A stretch of DNA of 64,000 bases from Frateuria aurantia DSM 6220 (GCF_000242255.2 NC_017033.1:2801110-2865109), one strand, 5' to 3'; counted from the stretch's first letter, positions 42,870-52,214 are shown. The notes: generated by a model from the sequence alone, not told the origin. Translations and numbers: made by a program.

Positions 42870-43805
42870 ATGATGGCTGCCTCCGCCAGCCACGCCCCTC
42901 GACCCGATCGCGTGTCCATACCCCATCCCATTCCCTACCAGGGCAGCAAACGCCGACTCGCCCCGCAGATACAGCGCTGCCTGCCCGCCGGCATTGATCG
43001 TTTCTATGAACCTTTCGCCGGCTCGGCGGCCATGTCCTTGTACATGGCACAGCATAAACTGGCGCGCCGGTTCGTCATCGCCGATTGCCTGCCACCGATG
43101 ATCGAACTCTGGCAGACCATCGTCGAACGGCCCGAACAGATCGCATCCGCCTATGCCAGACTCTGGTCAGGTCAGCAACAGGCGGACGAGAACTACTACT
43201 ACCGTATCCGGGATCGATACAATCGCCTGCAGGATCCCACTGACCTGCTGTACCTGATCTGCCGCTGCGTGAAGAACTCCATCCGCTTCAATTCGGCGGG
43301 ACAGTTCACCCAGTCGGTGGATCGAAGACGACTGGGCACGCGTCCCGATGGCATGAGTCGATCCCTGGCCGGGGCTTCCATGCTGCTGCAGGGTCGCAGC
43401 GAATTTCGCTGTGGCGACTGGCGAGATACCACGGCCGATGCCTGTGGACAGGATTTCATCTATCTGGATCCGCCGTACATGGGCACCACCATCGGCCGCG
43501 ACAAACGCTATCGACAGCAGCTTCCGCAAGCTGATCTGGTGACCGGTCTGGAACACTACAACCGGCAAGGCCTGCGCTTCGCCGTCTCGTATGACGGCCT
43601 GACCGGCACCCGGGTCTACGGCCCTCCCCTGCCCGTCACGCTCGGACTCCGGCAACTGCTGATCGATGCCGGATGGTCAACCCAGGCCACTCTGCACGGG
43701 CGTTCGGAAAGGACGTATGAAAGTCTTTATCTATCCCCCTTCAGCGGCCAGCCTTCCGTACAGGGAGATCGCGGTCACCGTTGCTGCGAGCCAGCATCCC
43801 CTTGA
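42870..43805 (+). CDS. Adenine-specific DNA methyltransferase (D12/Dam class), solitary
   Basis: 311 residues. PYQGSKRRLAPQI at residues 22-34, SAM-binding FYEPFAGSAAMS (45-56) and catalytic DPPY (200-203) in that order define the alpha-class N6-adenine methyltransferases (Dam, DpnIIA, T4 Dam). FAVSYDGLTG and the C-terminal ERTYESLYLSPF are further class features. No restriction endonuclease, specificity subunit or phage gene is nearby. The target cannot be read from sequence. The C-terminal tail of about 20 residues is unconserved. Upstream DNA is A+T-rich, which may mean acquisition by transfer. Confidence 0.88.
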   Translation: MMAASASHAPRPDRVSIPHPIPYQGSKRRLAPQIQRCLPAGIDRFYEPFAGSAAMSLYMAQHKLARRFVIADCLPPMIELWQTIVERPEQIASAYARLWSGQQQADENYYYRIRDRYNRLQDPTDLLYLICRCVKNSIRFNSAGQFTQSVDRRRLGTRPDGMSRSLAGASMLLQGRSEFRCGDWRDTTADACGQDFIYLDPPYMGTTIGRDKRYRQQLPQADLVTGLEHYNRQGLRFAVSYDGLTGTRVYGPPLPVTLGLRQLLIDAGWSTQATLHGRSERTYESLYLSPFSGQPSVQGDRGHRCCEPASP

Positions 43806-43933
43806 TGCGACCGCTACGCGGTGGGCGCATGAACCGGTGCCGCCTGACATCCCGGTATGACGACTGCTGCAGTTGGCATCCAGTCATGACGCCCATGGCA
43901 CCATGTCGCTGTCAACAATAAATGGAGCTGGAC

Positions 43934-44125
43934 ATGAAGCCCAAAGTGCTGCTCTTGGTCACGCTGAGCATGCTGACTCTCAGCGCCTGCGATCCCTATC
44001 ATCACGATCATCGCCACCACCAGGGCTGGCATCAGCAGGGCGGACCTGATCGTGGCCCGGGTCAGAGGCCCGGCGGTCCGGGTGGTCCCGGCGGACCGCC
44101 ATCCGGAGGGCGCGGCGGCTATTGA
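43934..44125 (+). CDS. Small His/Gly/Pro-rich lipoprotein
   Basis: 63 residues from ATG 43934, which follows GGAG by 7 bases (an ATG at 43922 overlaps it). Signal peptide MKPKVLLLVTLSMLTLSAC is a perfect lipobox (LSAC), so the mature lipoprotein starts at Cys. It continues with DPYHHDHRHHQGWHQQ, a metal-binding-like His cluster, then a Gly/Pro/Arg-rich tail. No family recognised. Xanthomonads often carry such short envelope lipoproteins. Confidence 0.75.
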   Translation: MKPKVLLLVTLSMLTLSACDPYHHDHRHHQGWHQQGGPDRGPGQRPGGPGGPGGPPSGGRGGY

Positions 44126-44172
44126 GCCACTCCAAGCCTTCCTGCTGCGCGAGCAGAGTCTTGCCTCTGTGT

Positions 44173-44200
44173 CCGGCCATGACCTCGATGTCATGGCCGG
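44173..44200. terminator. Hairpin in the gap after the small lipoprotein gene
   Basis: CCGGCCATGAC, loop CTCGAT, and its exact 11-base complement, 47 bp past the stop. No T-run. The rest of the 44126-44492 gap (367 bp) holds nothing I can identify. Confidence 0.5.
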
Positions 44201-44492
44201 AAGGCCCATGATCGCCCCCCCCTCACTGGCGCAACACGCCAACGACTGCCCCGATCCTCCGGTGATGGCACGGCCCAGGCCGCTCCGGAACTCTGGTTGC
44301 GCCGGACCGGCCATGCACGACAAGCGGACCATCCGGCAATTGAGCGCCCGCCCCTGCCCTGGACACAGGTGACAAGGCAGCCGCTGCCTTGCCTCGCAAT
44401 ACACCCCTTGAACAAGCCGCATCGCTCGGAACCGAGCCGGAGACGCGCGACGACGCCGGCATCAGAGGCCGACGTCGTCCGCCATGTCATGC

Positions 44493-44939
44493 TCAGTATT
44501 CGGGCTGCTTGCTGTCCACCGGAATCGAAGTCGGCGTGCCCTTGGTCCCGGAGTAGGTCAGGATCAGCACGGTAGGCACATCTCCACTGATGCCGCGGTG
44601 CACATCGTTGACCGACTCGGCAAAGGCCTGGCCGGTGGTGAAGGTCTTCTTCTTGCCGCTCTCTCTGTCCTCGATCGTCAGCTGTCCAGCCAGCACATAG
44701 CCGGCGTTGGGGACCGGATGCTTGTGCCAGGGCAGGGCCGTATGTGCAGGGATGGTCAGCTTGATCACGGTCAGCTGCGGCGATGTCGAAGGATAGGCGA
44801 CATATTTGACGCCGTTCCAGGATGACTCGCTTTTGACCAGGGTGTCGGCATGTGCCGTGGCCACGGTCTGTGCTGACAACGGGGCCGCCAGCAGGCCCGG
44901 TACTGCCATGAGCAGGGACAACAACAGGGACTTGCGCAT
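44493..44939 (-). CDS. Secreted cupin-domain protein
   Basis: 148 residues from ATG 44939 (AAGGAGG 7 bases before). A signal peptide ends at about APLSAQ/TVA. A single cupin follows: IPAHTALPWHKHPVPNAGYVL gives the two His and an acidic-side motif, then GKKKTFTTGQAFAESVNDVHRG supplies the second cupin motif with its His. Metal-binding is therefore plausible. Function in the periplasm is unknown. Monocistronic, 189 bp from trpE. Confidence 0.85.
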   Translation of the reverse strand: MRKSLLLSLLMAVPGLLAAPLSAQTVATAHADTLVKSESSWNGVKYVAYPSTSPQLTVIKLTIPAHTALPWHKHPVPNAGYVLAGQLTIEDRESGKKKTFTTGQAFAESVNDVHRGISGDVPTVLILTYSGTKGTPTSIPVDSKQPEY

Positions 44940-45128
44940 CTGGAACCTCCTTGGATCATGACGCGAAATCAATGCTTGCCCGCAGCATACTCCCGCACAC
45001 GGTACTCCGCCAAATCATCCATGGCACACGCGCCGAGACGATGGAGGACCATGGACGCCCATGACGTGGCGTGGATTCATACATCCCCTGCCCCGACAGT
45101 CAGGTCATCGTGACAAGCTGCGGGACAG

Positions 45129-46610
45129 CTACAGCCCTTCGACAGCCTGGGCTACTGCTCTGAACAGCGCACGCCCCTTGCTCATGGTCTCCTCCCATTC
45201 GGAGGACGGATCTGAATCATAGACGATACCCGCGCCCGCCTGGACATAAAGGCGACCATTCTGGATGACGGCCGTACGGATCGCGATCGCCGTATCAGCA
45301 TCACCCCACCAGCCGATCCAGCCGATGGCCCCGGCGTAGATGTTGCGTTTGAAGGGCTCCAGTTCCTGGATGATTTCCAGCGCGCGGATCTTGGGAGCGC
45401 CGCTCAGAGTGCCTGCCGGAAAAGTCGCTTTCAGCACATCCATGTAATTCAGGCCGGCCTTGAAGTCACCCTGCACCTGGGAAACGATATGCATGACATG
45501 GGAATAACGCTCTACGGTGAAGGATTCGCTGACTTCCACCGTACCGGTCTTGCTGATGCGTCCGATATCATTGCGGCCCAGATCGATCAGCATCACATGC
45601 TCTGCACGCTCCTTGGGATCGGCCAGCAGTTCGGCTTCCAAAGCCATGTCCTCGGCTTCGTCGCGGCCACGCTTGCGAGTGCCTGCCAACGGTCGAACCA
45701 TGACCTTGCCGTCCTTCAACCGCGCCAGAATCTCCGGCGACGAGCCGACGATCTGGGTCTCGCCCAGATCCACGAAATACATGTAAGGCGATGGATTGAG
45801 CGCGCGCAAGGCCCGATAAACATCCAGAGGTCTGGCATTGAAGCCCACGCTGAGTCGCTGCGAGGGCACGACCTGGAAGATATCGCCCGCCCGGATATGC
45901 TCCTTGGCCTTCTCGACCATCGCTTCGAACCCTTCCTTGGTGAAGGATGACTTGAAGTCGCTTTCATCCAGTGCCTTGGCATGAGCCTGCGGCCGGGGCG
46001 GATAGCTGGCCCCACCCTGGCGCAGACGATACACCAGCGCGTCAAGACGACGGCATGCATCAGCCCAGGCATGCGGTTGGGACGGATCGGCGTGGACAAT
46101 CAGGTACAGTCGGCCCTTGAGATTGTCGAATACGGCCAGTTCCTCGGCCAGCATCAGCAGCACATCGGGGGTGCCCAGCTCGTCCTTGCGATCCCATTGC
46201 GCCAGCCGGGGCTCGATATAACCGATGGTCTCGAAGCCGAAATAACCGACCAGACCGCCGGAAAAGACCGGCAGCTGCGGCAGGCGCGGCACTTCATACT
46301 GCGTGCGCAAGACCTCGATCTCCGCCAGCGGATCATCGAGATGCCGGCGCTCGACCACCTCGCCAGCCACCTCGACCTCCAGCTCATGTCCGCACAGGCG
46401 ATAGACCTTGCGGGCCGGCAGGCCGATAAACGAATGGCGCCCCCAGGTAGCACCGCCCTCGACGGACTCGAACAGGAAGGTGTAGGGGCCGTCGGCCAGC
46501 TTCAGATATACCGAAAGAGGGGTGTCCAGGTCGGAGAAGACCTCCCGCACCACCGGAATACGGGTATAACCTTCAGCGGCCAGCGCATCGAACTCGGCTT
46601 TGGAAATCAC
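45129..46610 (-). CDS. trpE: Anthranilate synthase component I
   Basis: First enzyme of tryptophan biosynthesis; makes anthranilate from chorismate with ammonia or glutamine via TrpG. 493 residues starting with GTG at 46610 (homologues also begin at this point, MIS...). Key blocks: SPEILARLKDGKVMVRPLAGT, VMLIDLGRNDIGRISK, FPAGTLSGAPKIRALEIIQELE and VQAGAGIVYDSDPSSEWEE. The N-terminal LES-like feedback region reads LFESVEGG rather than the enterobacterial LLES. trpG is not adjacent; it lies downstream of the two-component genes on the same strand. Confidence 0.95.
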   Translation of the reverse strand: MISKAEFDALAAEGYTRIPVVREVFSDLDTPLSVYLKLADGPYTFLFESVEGGATWGRHSFIGLPARKVYRLCGHELEVEVAGEVVERRHLDDPLAEIEVLRTQYEVPRLPQLPVFSGGLVGYFGFETIGYIEPRLAQWDRKDELGTPDVLLMLAEELAVFDNLKGRLYLIVHADPSQPHAWADACRRLDALVYRLRQGGASYPPRPQAHAKALDESDFKSSFTKEGFEAMVEKAKEHIRAGDIFQVVPSQRLSVGFNARPLDVYRALRALNPSPYMYFVDLGETQIVGSSPEILARLKDGKVMVRPLAGTRKRGRDEAEDMALEAELLADPKERAEHVMLIDLGRNDIGRISKTGTVEVSESFTVERYSHVMHIVSQVQGDFKAGLNYMDVLKATFPAGTLSGAPKIRALEIIQELEPFKRNIYAGAIGWIGWWGDADTAIAIRTAVIQNGRLYVQAGAGIVYDSDPSSEWEETMSKGRALFRAVAQAVEGL

Positions 46611-46698
46611 TTGGGTCTGTTCCGTCTACTTGCTACTCGGCAGTCATTGTGGCACCCCGGCATCACCGCGCAAAGTGCCCTGCCGCCGAAGGGCGGTC

Positions 46699-48726
46699 TC
46701 AATGACCGGAATCACTGCCGGCCAGCCGCGTCCGCGGCAGGCTGCGCAGATGCATGGTGAAGGCCACCCCGCTGCCGTCGGCCAGATTGCGCGCCGTGGC
46801 ACGGCCGCGATGGAATTCACAGACCAGTTTCACCACATACAGCCCCAGTCCCAGATGCGGGGCCTCGCCCGGTGCGGCATTGTTGCGCTGACTGACCAGA
46901 GAGCCGAACAACTGGACCCCCAGCCCTTCGGGCAGCAAGGGCCCGCGATTGGCCACCTCGAGCAGAATCTCGTCTTCGTAGCGACGCAGACTCAGGCGAA
47001 TCCAGCCGGACTCCGGACTGAAGGACAGCGCGTTGTCAAACAACTTGTCCAATGCCTGCGCGATCAGCTCCGGTGCGCCATGCAGAAATACCGGTACCGG
47101 AGGCAGCTGGCATTCCAGCTGTCGCGGCCCGACCAGACCGCGATAGGCCTCGACACAGCCGCCGACCAGCGCCCCCAGCTCGATGTCTTCCAGATCGGTG
47201 GAGGCGATGGCCTGCTCGACCCGGCTGGACTCACTCATTGCCCGCACCAGATGGCTGAGCCGGGCCAGACCGTCACGTGCGCGCGAAAGATAGGCCTCGC
47301 CTCCTGGCGGCAAGGGGCTGGGCAAAACCAGTTCGAGATTGTCCAGCGAAGACTTGACGATGGCCAGCGGCGTATTCAGTTCGTGTGACAGCTTGGAGGC
47401 CAGTGTCCGCAGATAACTGGTATAGCCGTCGATCATGCCGAACAGGGCCTCGAAGCGGCGGGCCAGCTCGCCGATCTCGTCTTCCGATGCCGTCAGCGCG
47501 GATGCGCCCAGGGACAGACTGCCGGCATATCGACCGTCATTGAGTTCCACCCGACGGATCGCATGCGACAGGCGCCTGAGCCGCCAGCTGAGCCGCGTCG
47601 CGAAGACCAGCAGGATGCCACCGGCCAGGAGCATGGCCGCCAGGCTGCTCAGCAACAGCTCCAGCAAGGCCTTGTTGGCCATCAACGGCATCGCGCTGCT
47701 GACCTGCTCGATCAGCAGCACGCTCTGCAGCTTCCCGCCACGCAAGATCGGCACCGCCACCGACAATACCGTGCTGCCTCGAGTCTCCCCATAATGCCAG
47801 CGGACGCTGGCACGGCCCTGGGCGATCGCCGCCGGCAAGGGCAGACGTGGCGCGTCCTGCATCCACAGCTCGGCCGGCTCGATGGTGCCGGCCAGCAGGA
47901 CTTCGTAGATCAAGGTAGCCAGCCAGCCCGGCTCCGCACGCGCCGAACGCAGGGCACCGGTTTCACCCAGCACCCAGCCATCGGCGGAAAGCACTCTGGC
48001 CCGGGTCCCGCTGGGCGCCAGTTCGGCCAGCTCGGAAGAAATCGCCGGTGACAGGCGGAATACCGGACGCTCATCCGCCCGCGCGGGATCACCCGGACCA
48101 TGGCCGCGGTGCAGGCCGATCCCCAGGCCATTCAGCAAGGTGGTCAAGGGCAAGGCCAGCTCGACCTGCCAGTGAGTGCCATCTTCCTGCCATTGTCCGC
48201 TGAAGGTCTCCGGCAGCCCTTCCACCGGCGGATCCAGACCCTGCGCCTGCACCGTCCCCGGGGCTGCACTGGCCAGCAGATAACGCCGCCAGCGCGTACC
48301 ATCGCTCAAAGCCAGAACCAGATGGTCGGCCTGCAACGCCCGGGGATCGTCACTGTCGGCACGAACCCGGCTGGAAACCGGCATCGATACGAACAGATAG
48401 GCCTGAGTGCCATTGGCCGCCAGCAAGACCTGTCCGTCACCGCCTGGCGGGTGCTGCTGCCAGGGCGTCAGCGGCGCCCAGTCATCCGCATAACCGTCCA
48501 CCGTGATCGGATTCAGGCTGGTCTGCAGATACCAACCACGCTCGGCCGTCGGCAAGGGCGAGTCGTCCAGCAACATGCCACGGGCTACTGCCCGTGCCGC
48601 CGCGGTCAAGGCCTGGGCCTGGCCCTCGCGAAGCAGGCCCTGCATCTGACGCAGATACAACCAGCCCGTGACCGGCAATACCAGGGTGCACAGGGCCAGC
48701 CACAGCAATTTTCGACGCAGACTCAT
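46699..48726 (-). CDS. Sensor histidine kinase with periplasmic CBM9-like domain (dedicated-sortase type)
   Basis: 675 residues. First membrane helix at about 8-25; a periplasmic region from about 70 to 345 begins ITVDGYADDWAPL, as in carbohydrate-binding family-9-like modules; second helix about 355-378; HAMP-like linker; HisKA with phospho-acceptor H448 (KLSHELNTPLAIV); HATPase with N565 in FDNALSF and LGLGLYVVKL. This layout and size resemble the proteobacterial dedicated-sortase-system kinases, though those genes sit beside a sortase. None is present here. 23 bp behind the regulator gene. Confidence 0.85.
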   Translation of the reverse strand: MSLRRKLLWLALCTLVLPVTGWLYLRQMQGLLREGQAQALTAAARAVARGMLLDDSPLPTAERGWYLQTSLNPITVDGYADDWAPLTPWQQHPPGGDGQVLLAANGTQAYLFVSMPVSSRVRADSDDPRALQADHLVLALSDGTRWRRYLLASAAPGTVQAQGLDPPVEGLPETFSGQWQEDGTHWQVELALPLTTLLNGLGIGLHRGHGPGDPARADERPVFRLSPAISSELAELAPSGTRARVLSADGWVLGETGALRSARAEPGWLATLIYEVLLAGTIEPAELWMQDAPRLPLPAAIAQGRASVRWHYGETRGSTVLSVAVPILRGGKLQSVLLIEQVSSAMPLMANKALLELLLSSLAAMLLAGGILLVFATRLSWRLRRLSHAIRRVELNDGRYAGSLSLGASALTASEDEIGELARRFEALFGMIDGYTSYLRTLASKLSHELNTPLAIVKSSLDNLELVLPSPLPPGGEAYLSRARDGLARLSHLVRAMSESSRVEQAIASTDLEDIELGALVGGCVEAYRGLVGPRQLECQLPPVPVFLHGAPELIAQALDKLFDNALSFSPESGWIRLSLRRYEDEILLEVANRGPLLPEGLGVQLFGSLVSQRNNAAPGEAPHLGLGLYVVKLVCEFHRGRATARNLADGSGVAFTMHLRSLPRTRLAGSDSGH

Positions 48727-48749
48727 GAATTACCGCCGTGCCGGCACGA

Positions 48750-49436
48750 TCAGCTCCAGCGATAGCCCGCACCGTGCACGGTGTCAATGGCGTTGAAACC
48801 CGGATCACTGGCCAGAAATTTCTTGCGGATCCGCTTGATATGGGAGGTGATGGTGGCATCGTCCACCACCAGCTCGGCATCGCGCATCAGCTGATCACGG
48901 CTTTTGACGTGCCCGGGTACCCGGGCCAGGGTATGGACCATCCAGAACTCGGTCACCGTCAGGGGAATTTCCTGCCCTTGCCATTGAGCCTGCAGCCGGG
49001 CCAGATCCAGCTTCAGCGGACCATGACTGACCAGATGCTCGGCCATGCTCGGAGCCCCCAGCGATTCCAGGCGCCGGAACAGCGCCGCCATCCGGGCAGC
49101 CAGTTGATGCAGACTGGTATCCTTGCTGAGATAGTCATCCGCGCCCAGCCGGAGGCCGGAGATCACATCGAAGTCGGAATCCCTTGCCGTCAGAAAGATC
49201 AGTGGCAGCGTCGCCGAGCGCGCCCGCAAGGCCCGGCACAATTCAAATCCGCCCTCAGGCTCGTCGCCCAGGCCGATATCGATGATGACCAGCTCGGGCA
49301 GCCGGCTGTCGAAGGCCTGCATCGCTTCACGACGACTGCCATAACCGCGGGCGTCATAACCGAAGCGATTCAGGGCCTCGACATAATTGGCCCGGATCAG
49401 GGGCTCGTCTTCCACAATGGCGACCACGCGTCCCAT
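48750..49436 (-). CDS. Response regulator, OmpR/PhoB type
   Basis: 228 residues from ATG 49436. Receiver domain with the acidic pocket VEDEP, phospho-acceptor D53 in VIIDIGLGD, and K in DDYLSKD. The C-terminal winged helix (LPLTVTEFWMVH-like region, SRDQLMRDAELVVDDATITSHI, DTVHGAGYRW) is standard OmpR type. The insertion GDEPEGGFELC after D53 is a mark of the dedicated-sortase regulators. Transcribed before its kinase, 23 bp away. Confidence 0.92.
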   Translation of the reverse strand: MGRVVAIVEDEPLIRANYVEALNRFGYDARGYGSRREAMQAFDSRLPELVIIDIGLGDEPEGGFELCRALRARSATLPLIFLTARDSDFDVISGLRLGADDYLSKDTSLHQLAARMAALFRRLESLGAPSMAEHLVSHGPLKLDLARLQAQWQGQEIPLTVTEFWMVHTLARVPGHVKSRDQLMRDAELVVDDATITSHIKRIRKKFLASDPGFNAIDTVHGAGYRWS

Positions 49437-49874
49437 GCTTTGAGATCCTTGCAAACAGAAGTGGGCAGGGTGGCGGCAGCGCGGGCCGGATGCAAGCCTC
49501 CATCGTCGGATGCCTGCAAATGGCCCGTTTCCGGCCAGCCGCCGGCCATCGACGACGTCCTGAACGGCGGCCATCCACCAGCCGCCGCCCAGGAACTCCT
49601 CCGCTGCCGAAAGGTCCCAGTCAAGGACTGACACCGGATCAGTGACAGCTGACCGGATGGGCTGGACGACGAAGGGTCGGGCGCCCTTCCCGTCTTTGCA
49701 CGGGCGCTCCAGTCAGGCGACCGTGATGCAAGTCTCCTCGCGCGTCCATCAAGGACGTTTGCCCTGATGCAGCCGATGCCTCATCGGTCACGTCAGGGCT
49801 TTCTTTTGAGAGACTGGCGAGTGCCATCGCCACAAGTCTATGATCGGGCCATCTTTCTGCCCGGAATGCCTTCC
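49437..49874 (+). other. 438-bp region with a possible terminated leader RNA
   Basis: Between the response regulator and the Sel1-like gene. Several nested hairpins lie on the plus strand: CCGG-TCAG symmetry at 49634-49656, CCCGT-CTTTGC-ACGGG at about 49689-49704, and a strong terminator at 49761-49807. No protein-coding frame is convincing. It does not match a riboswitch class I know. Confidence 0.45.
49761..49807 (+). terminator. Long intrinsic terminator upstream of the Sel1-like gene
   Basis: GCCCTGA / TCAGGGC outer stem (7 bp), inner CCGATG / CATCGG (6 bp) with loop CCT, then TTTCTTTT. It ends a plus-strand transcript that begins upstream, although no plus-strand gene lies there, and stands 67 bp before the next start. 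Confidence 0.75.
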
Positions 49875-50633
49875 ATGTCCCGTCCCATGCATTACCTGCT
49901 CTGCGCCGGTCTGTTGCTGCTGAGCCCCGGGCTGAGCCTGGCCACCGACCATGCCTCCGCGGCCGGACCCCGGCCACCGGTCACCGACCGCTCACTGGCC
50001 GAAAGCACCTGCGTGATCGGTGAGGAATCCTTTGTGCCCGGCGATTATTACTATTGCCTGGCGGGTCAGAGCTATGGCGAAAAGAACTACGGCCAATCGC
50101 GGCGGTTCTTCACCACGGCCGCCGGCTGGGCCAGCAAGCCGGCCCAGTTCATGCTGGGGCTGATGGCCTTCAATGGCGACCAGCAAGCCGTCAATCGCCC
50201 GCTGGGGCTGGCCTGGCTGGCCTTGGCGGCGGAGCGCGGCCAGCCCCGCTTCAGCACGGCGCTGGCCGCCGCCAGGGCCAAGGCCAGCGCCGCCGACTGG
50301 GCTGCGGCCCAGGCTATTCTGGCCCAGCTGCAGCCAACCTACGGGGATGCCAAGGCCGCTCCTCGCGCCGAGGAACGCTATCGTATGGGCATGCAGAAAC
50401 TTCGCCAGACCGAGGCGAACGCCGGCTCCTACTGCATGGCCGGCATGGTGCCGATGTCCCAGCTTTCCAATCGCAGCGAAGGCGCCAGCAGCGCCATGGC
50501 CAGTCACTGCCCGCCGGTGGAGCAGGTCGTCCAGGCCATCGACCACAGTGCCGGTGAACTGTTCGATGGCTGGAACGGCCATGTCGAGGTCGGTCCGCTG
50601 CAGCAGATCAAGGCCCGATCAGGCGGAAACTGA
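49875..50633 (+). CDS. Secreted Sel1-like repeat protein
   Basis: 252 residues from ATG 49875, which gives a signal peptide (MSRPMHYLLCAGLLLLSPGL, cleavage LSLA/TD). GQSYGEKNYGQSRRFFTTAA and QFMLGLMAFNGDQQAVNRPL then ALAAERGQPRF are Sel1-type (TPR-like) repeats, used for protein-protein contacts in the envelope. Two cysteine pairs (CVIGEE..YYCLAG; SYCMAG..SHCPP) may form disulfides. Partner unknown. The terminator upstream suggests a controlled leader. Confidence 0.8.
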   Translation: MSRPMHYLLCAGLLLLSPGLSLATDHASAAGPRPPVTDRSLAESTCVIGEESFVPGDYYYCLAGQSYGEKNYGQSRRFFTTAAGWASKPAQFMLGLMAFNGDQQAVNRPLGLAWLALAAERGQPRFSTALAAARAKASAADWAAAQAILAQLQPTYGDAKAAPRAEERYRMGMQKLRQTEANAGSYCMAGMVPMSQLSNRSEGASSAMASHCPPVEQVVQAIDHSAGELFDGWNGHVEVGPLQQIKARSGGN

Positions 50634-50684
50634 TCCCGCCTGCCCTGTCGGCATGGCGGAGCGAGCCCCTTGCCGACCCTGCGT

Positions 50685-51353
50685 TCAGCCGATGGCCTTG
50701 CGCATGCGGCTGATCACCTCGGCATAGTCCTGCGTATTGAAAATCGCCGAACCGGCCACGAAGGTATCGGCACCGGCGGCCGCGATGGCGCCGATATTGT
50801 CGGCCGTGACACCGCCGTCCACCTCCAGCCGGATCTCGCGACCCGAGGCATCGATGCGCTGGCGAACCTCGCGGATCTTGCGCAAGGTCCCGGGAATGAA
50901 TTTCTGGCCGCCAAAGCCCGGATTGACCGACATCAGCAGGATCAGGTCCAGCTTGTCCATCACGTAATCCAGATAACTCAAGGGCGTCGCCGGATTGAAC
51001 ACCAGACCGACCTTGCAACCCAGCTCGTGGATCAGACCGATCGTGCGGTCGATATGCTCGCTGGCCTCGGGGTGAAAGCTGATGCGGCTTGCCCCCGCCT
51101 TGGCAAAGGCAGGCACCAGTTCATCCACCGGCTTGATCATCAGATGCACGTCGATCGGCGCGGTGATGCCGTAATCACGCAGTGAAGAGAGCACCATCGG
51201 GCCGATGCTGAGATTGGGGACATAGTGGTTGTCCATCACATCGAAATGCACCCAGTCGCCGCCGGCGGCCAGTACCCGGGCGGTATCCTCGCCCAGCCGG
51301 GCAAAGTCGGCGGACAGGATCGAGGGTGCGATGACCGCAGCTTGCTTGCTCAT
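50685..51353 (-). CDS. rpe: Ribulose-phosphate 3-epimerase
   Basis: Interconverts ribulose-5-P and xylulose-5-P in the pentose phosphate pathway. 222 residues, usual length; GGAGG 9 bases before the ATG. TIM-barrel signatures: [59 protein letters not shown] and [20 protein letters not shown]. It follows djlA on the same strand (48-bp gap), probably in one operon with djlA and the cytochrome. Confidence 0.96.
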   Translation of the reverse strand: MSKQAAVIAPSILSADFARLGEDTARVLAAGGDWVHFDVMDNHYVPNLSIGPMVLSSLRDYGITAPIDVHLMIKPVDELVPAFAKAGASRISFHPEASEHIDRTIGLIHELGCKVGLVFNPATPLSYLDYVMDKLDLILLMSVNPGFGGQKFIPGTLRKIREVRQRIDASGREIRLEVDGGVTADNIGAIAAAGADTFVAGSAIFNTQDYAEVISRMRKAIG

Positions 51354-51401
51354 GGGACTGGCCTCCGAAGGCTGTGGAAGAAGGTGGCGTCGGGGGCGCG
51401 G

Positions 51402-52214
51402 CTACTTGAAGCCGCGGGAGGACTTGATCCGCTCGTAGGCGGCATTGATTTCACTGGCCCGTGCCTCGGCCCGCCGGCGCAGGTCCGCCGGCAGATCACC
51501 GAGCCGGTCCGGGTGATGCTCGGAAATGAGTTTGCGATACGCCCGCTTGATGGCACGATCGTCCGCTGCCCGGTCCACGCCAAGCACCGCGTAGGGGTCA
51601 GGCCCCGAAGTGTTGCGTCGCGGCGGCGCGTACTGCCCGCCCGCACCGGCTCCGGGCCGACTGCCCTGACTCTGACCGGTATTCCAGACATAGCCCTTCA
51701 TGGCCAGCAAGGCCATCAACTCCATCTCGCTGATCCTCAGAGCCTGGGTCAGCTGACGCAGGATATGCATCTTGCCCGCCGAGGGCGAGCCTTCGGCCAG
51801 CACCGTGTCAATGACCATGTCCATCACGGTAAAGGCATGATCACGGCGCCCTCCCACCCACTGCTGCAGGGACTGGATGGCCGGCAGCACATTGAATTCA
51901 GGCTGCTTGCCCTGGTTGAACGCGCCGATCGCCAGCCGGCGCTGCTCGGGATCCAGCCCGAAGCGCCCCATCATGCGTTCGGCGATGGCGATTTCAGCTT
52001 CGGAAACCCGCCCATCCACCTTGGCGATGGCCCCGACCAGCGTGAACAGCGGAACCACGAACCCATCCCCTGGTGGCGTCGGGCGGCGGCGCTGGCGCTG
52101 CTGACGGCTGGAATCGAAAAGCAGGCCGATCAAGGCGCCGATCACCGCGCCCTGGGGACCATGGGCCAGCAACATGCCGACCAGGGCAAAGAGCAAGGTC
52201 ATTCCGTATTTCAT
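51402..52214 (-). CDS. djlA: DnaJ-like membrane co-chaperone DjlA
   Basis: 270 residues. An N-terminal membrane segment (about 1-33), a TerB-like helical domain (about 50-175: LVGAIAKVDGRVSEAEIAIAERMM) and a C-terminal J domain with the essential HPD in SEHHPDRLG. Such proteins stimulate DnaK at the inner membrane. A Gly/Pro-rich linker separates TerB and J. Overlaps the cytochrome gene by 4 bp. Confidence 0.94.
   Translation of the reverse strand: MKYGMTLLFALVGMLLAHGPQGAVIGALIGLLFDSSRQQRQRRRPTPPGDGFVVPLFTLVGAIAKVDGRVSEAEIAIAERMMGRFGLDPEQRRLAIGAFNQGKQPEFNVLPAIQSLQQWVGGRRDHAFTVMDMVIDTVLAEGSPSAGKMHILRQLTQALRISEMELMALLAMKGYVWNTGQSQGSRPGAGAGGQYAPPRRNTSGPDPYAVLGVDRAADDRAIKRAYRKLISEHHPDRLGDLPADLRRRAEARASEINAAYERIKSSRGFK

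Noticed and set aside
42870-43805. Part of a complete restriction-modification system
   Set aside because: Neighbouring genes are a diguanylate cyclase and a short lipoprotein; no endonuclease found on either side.
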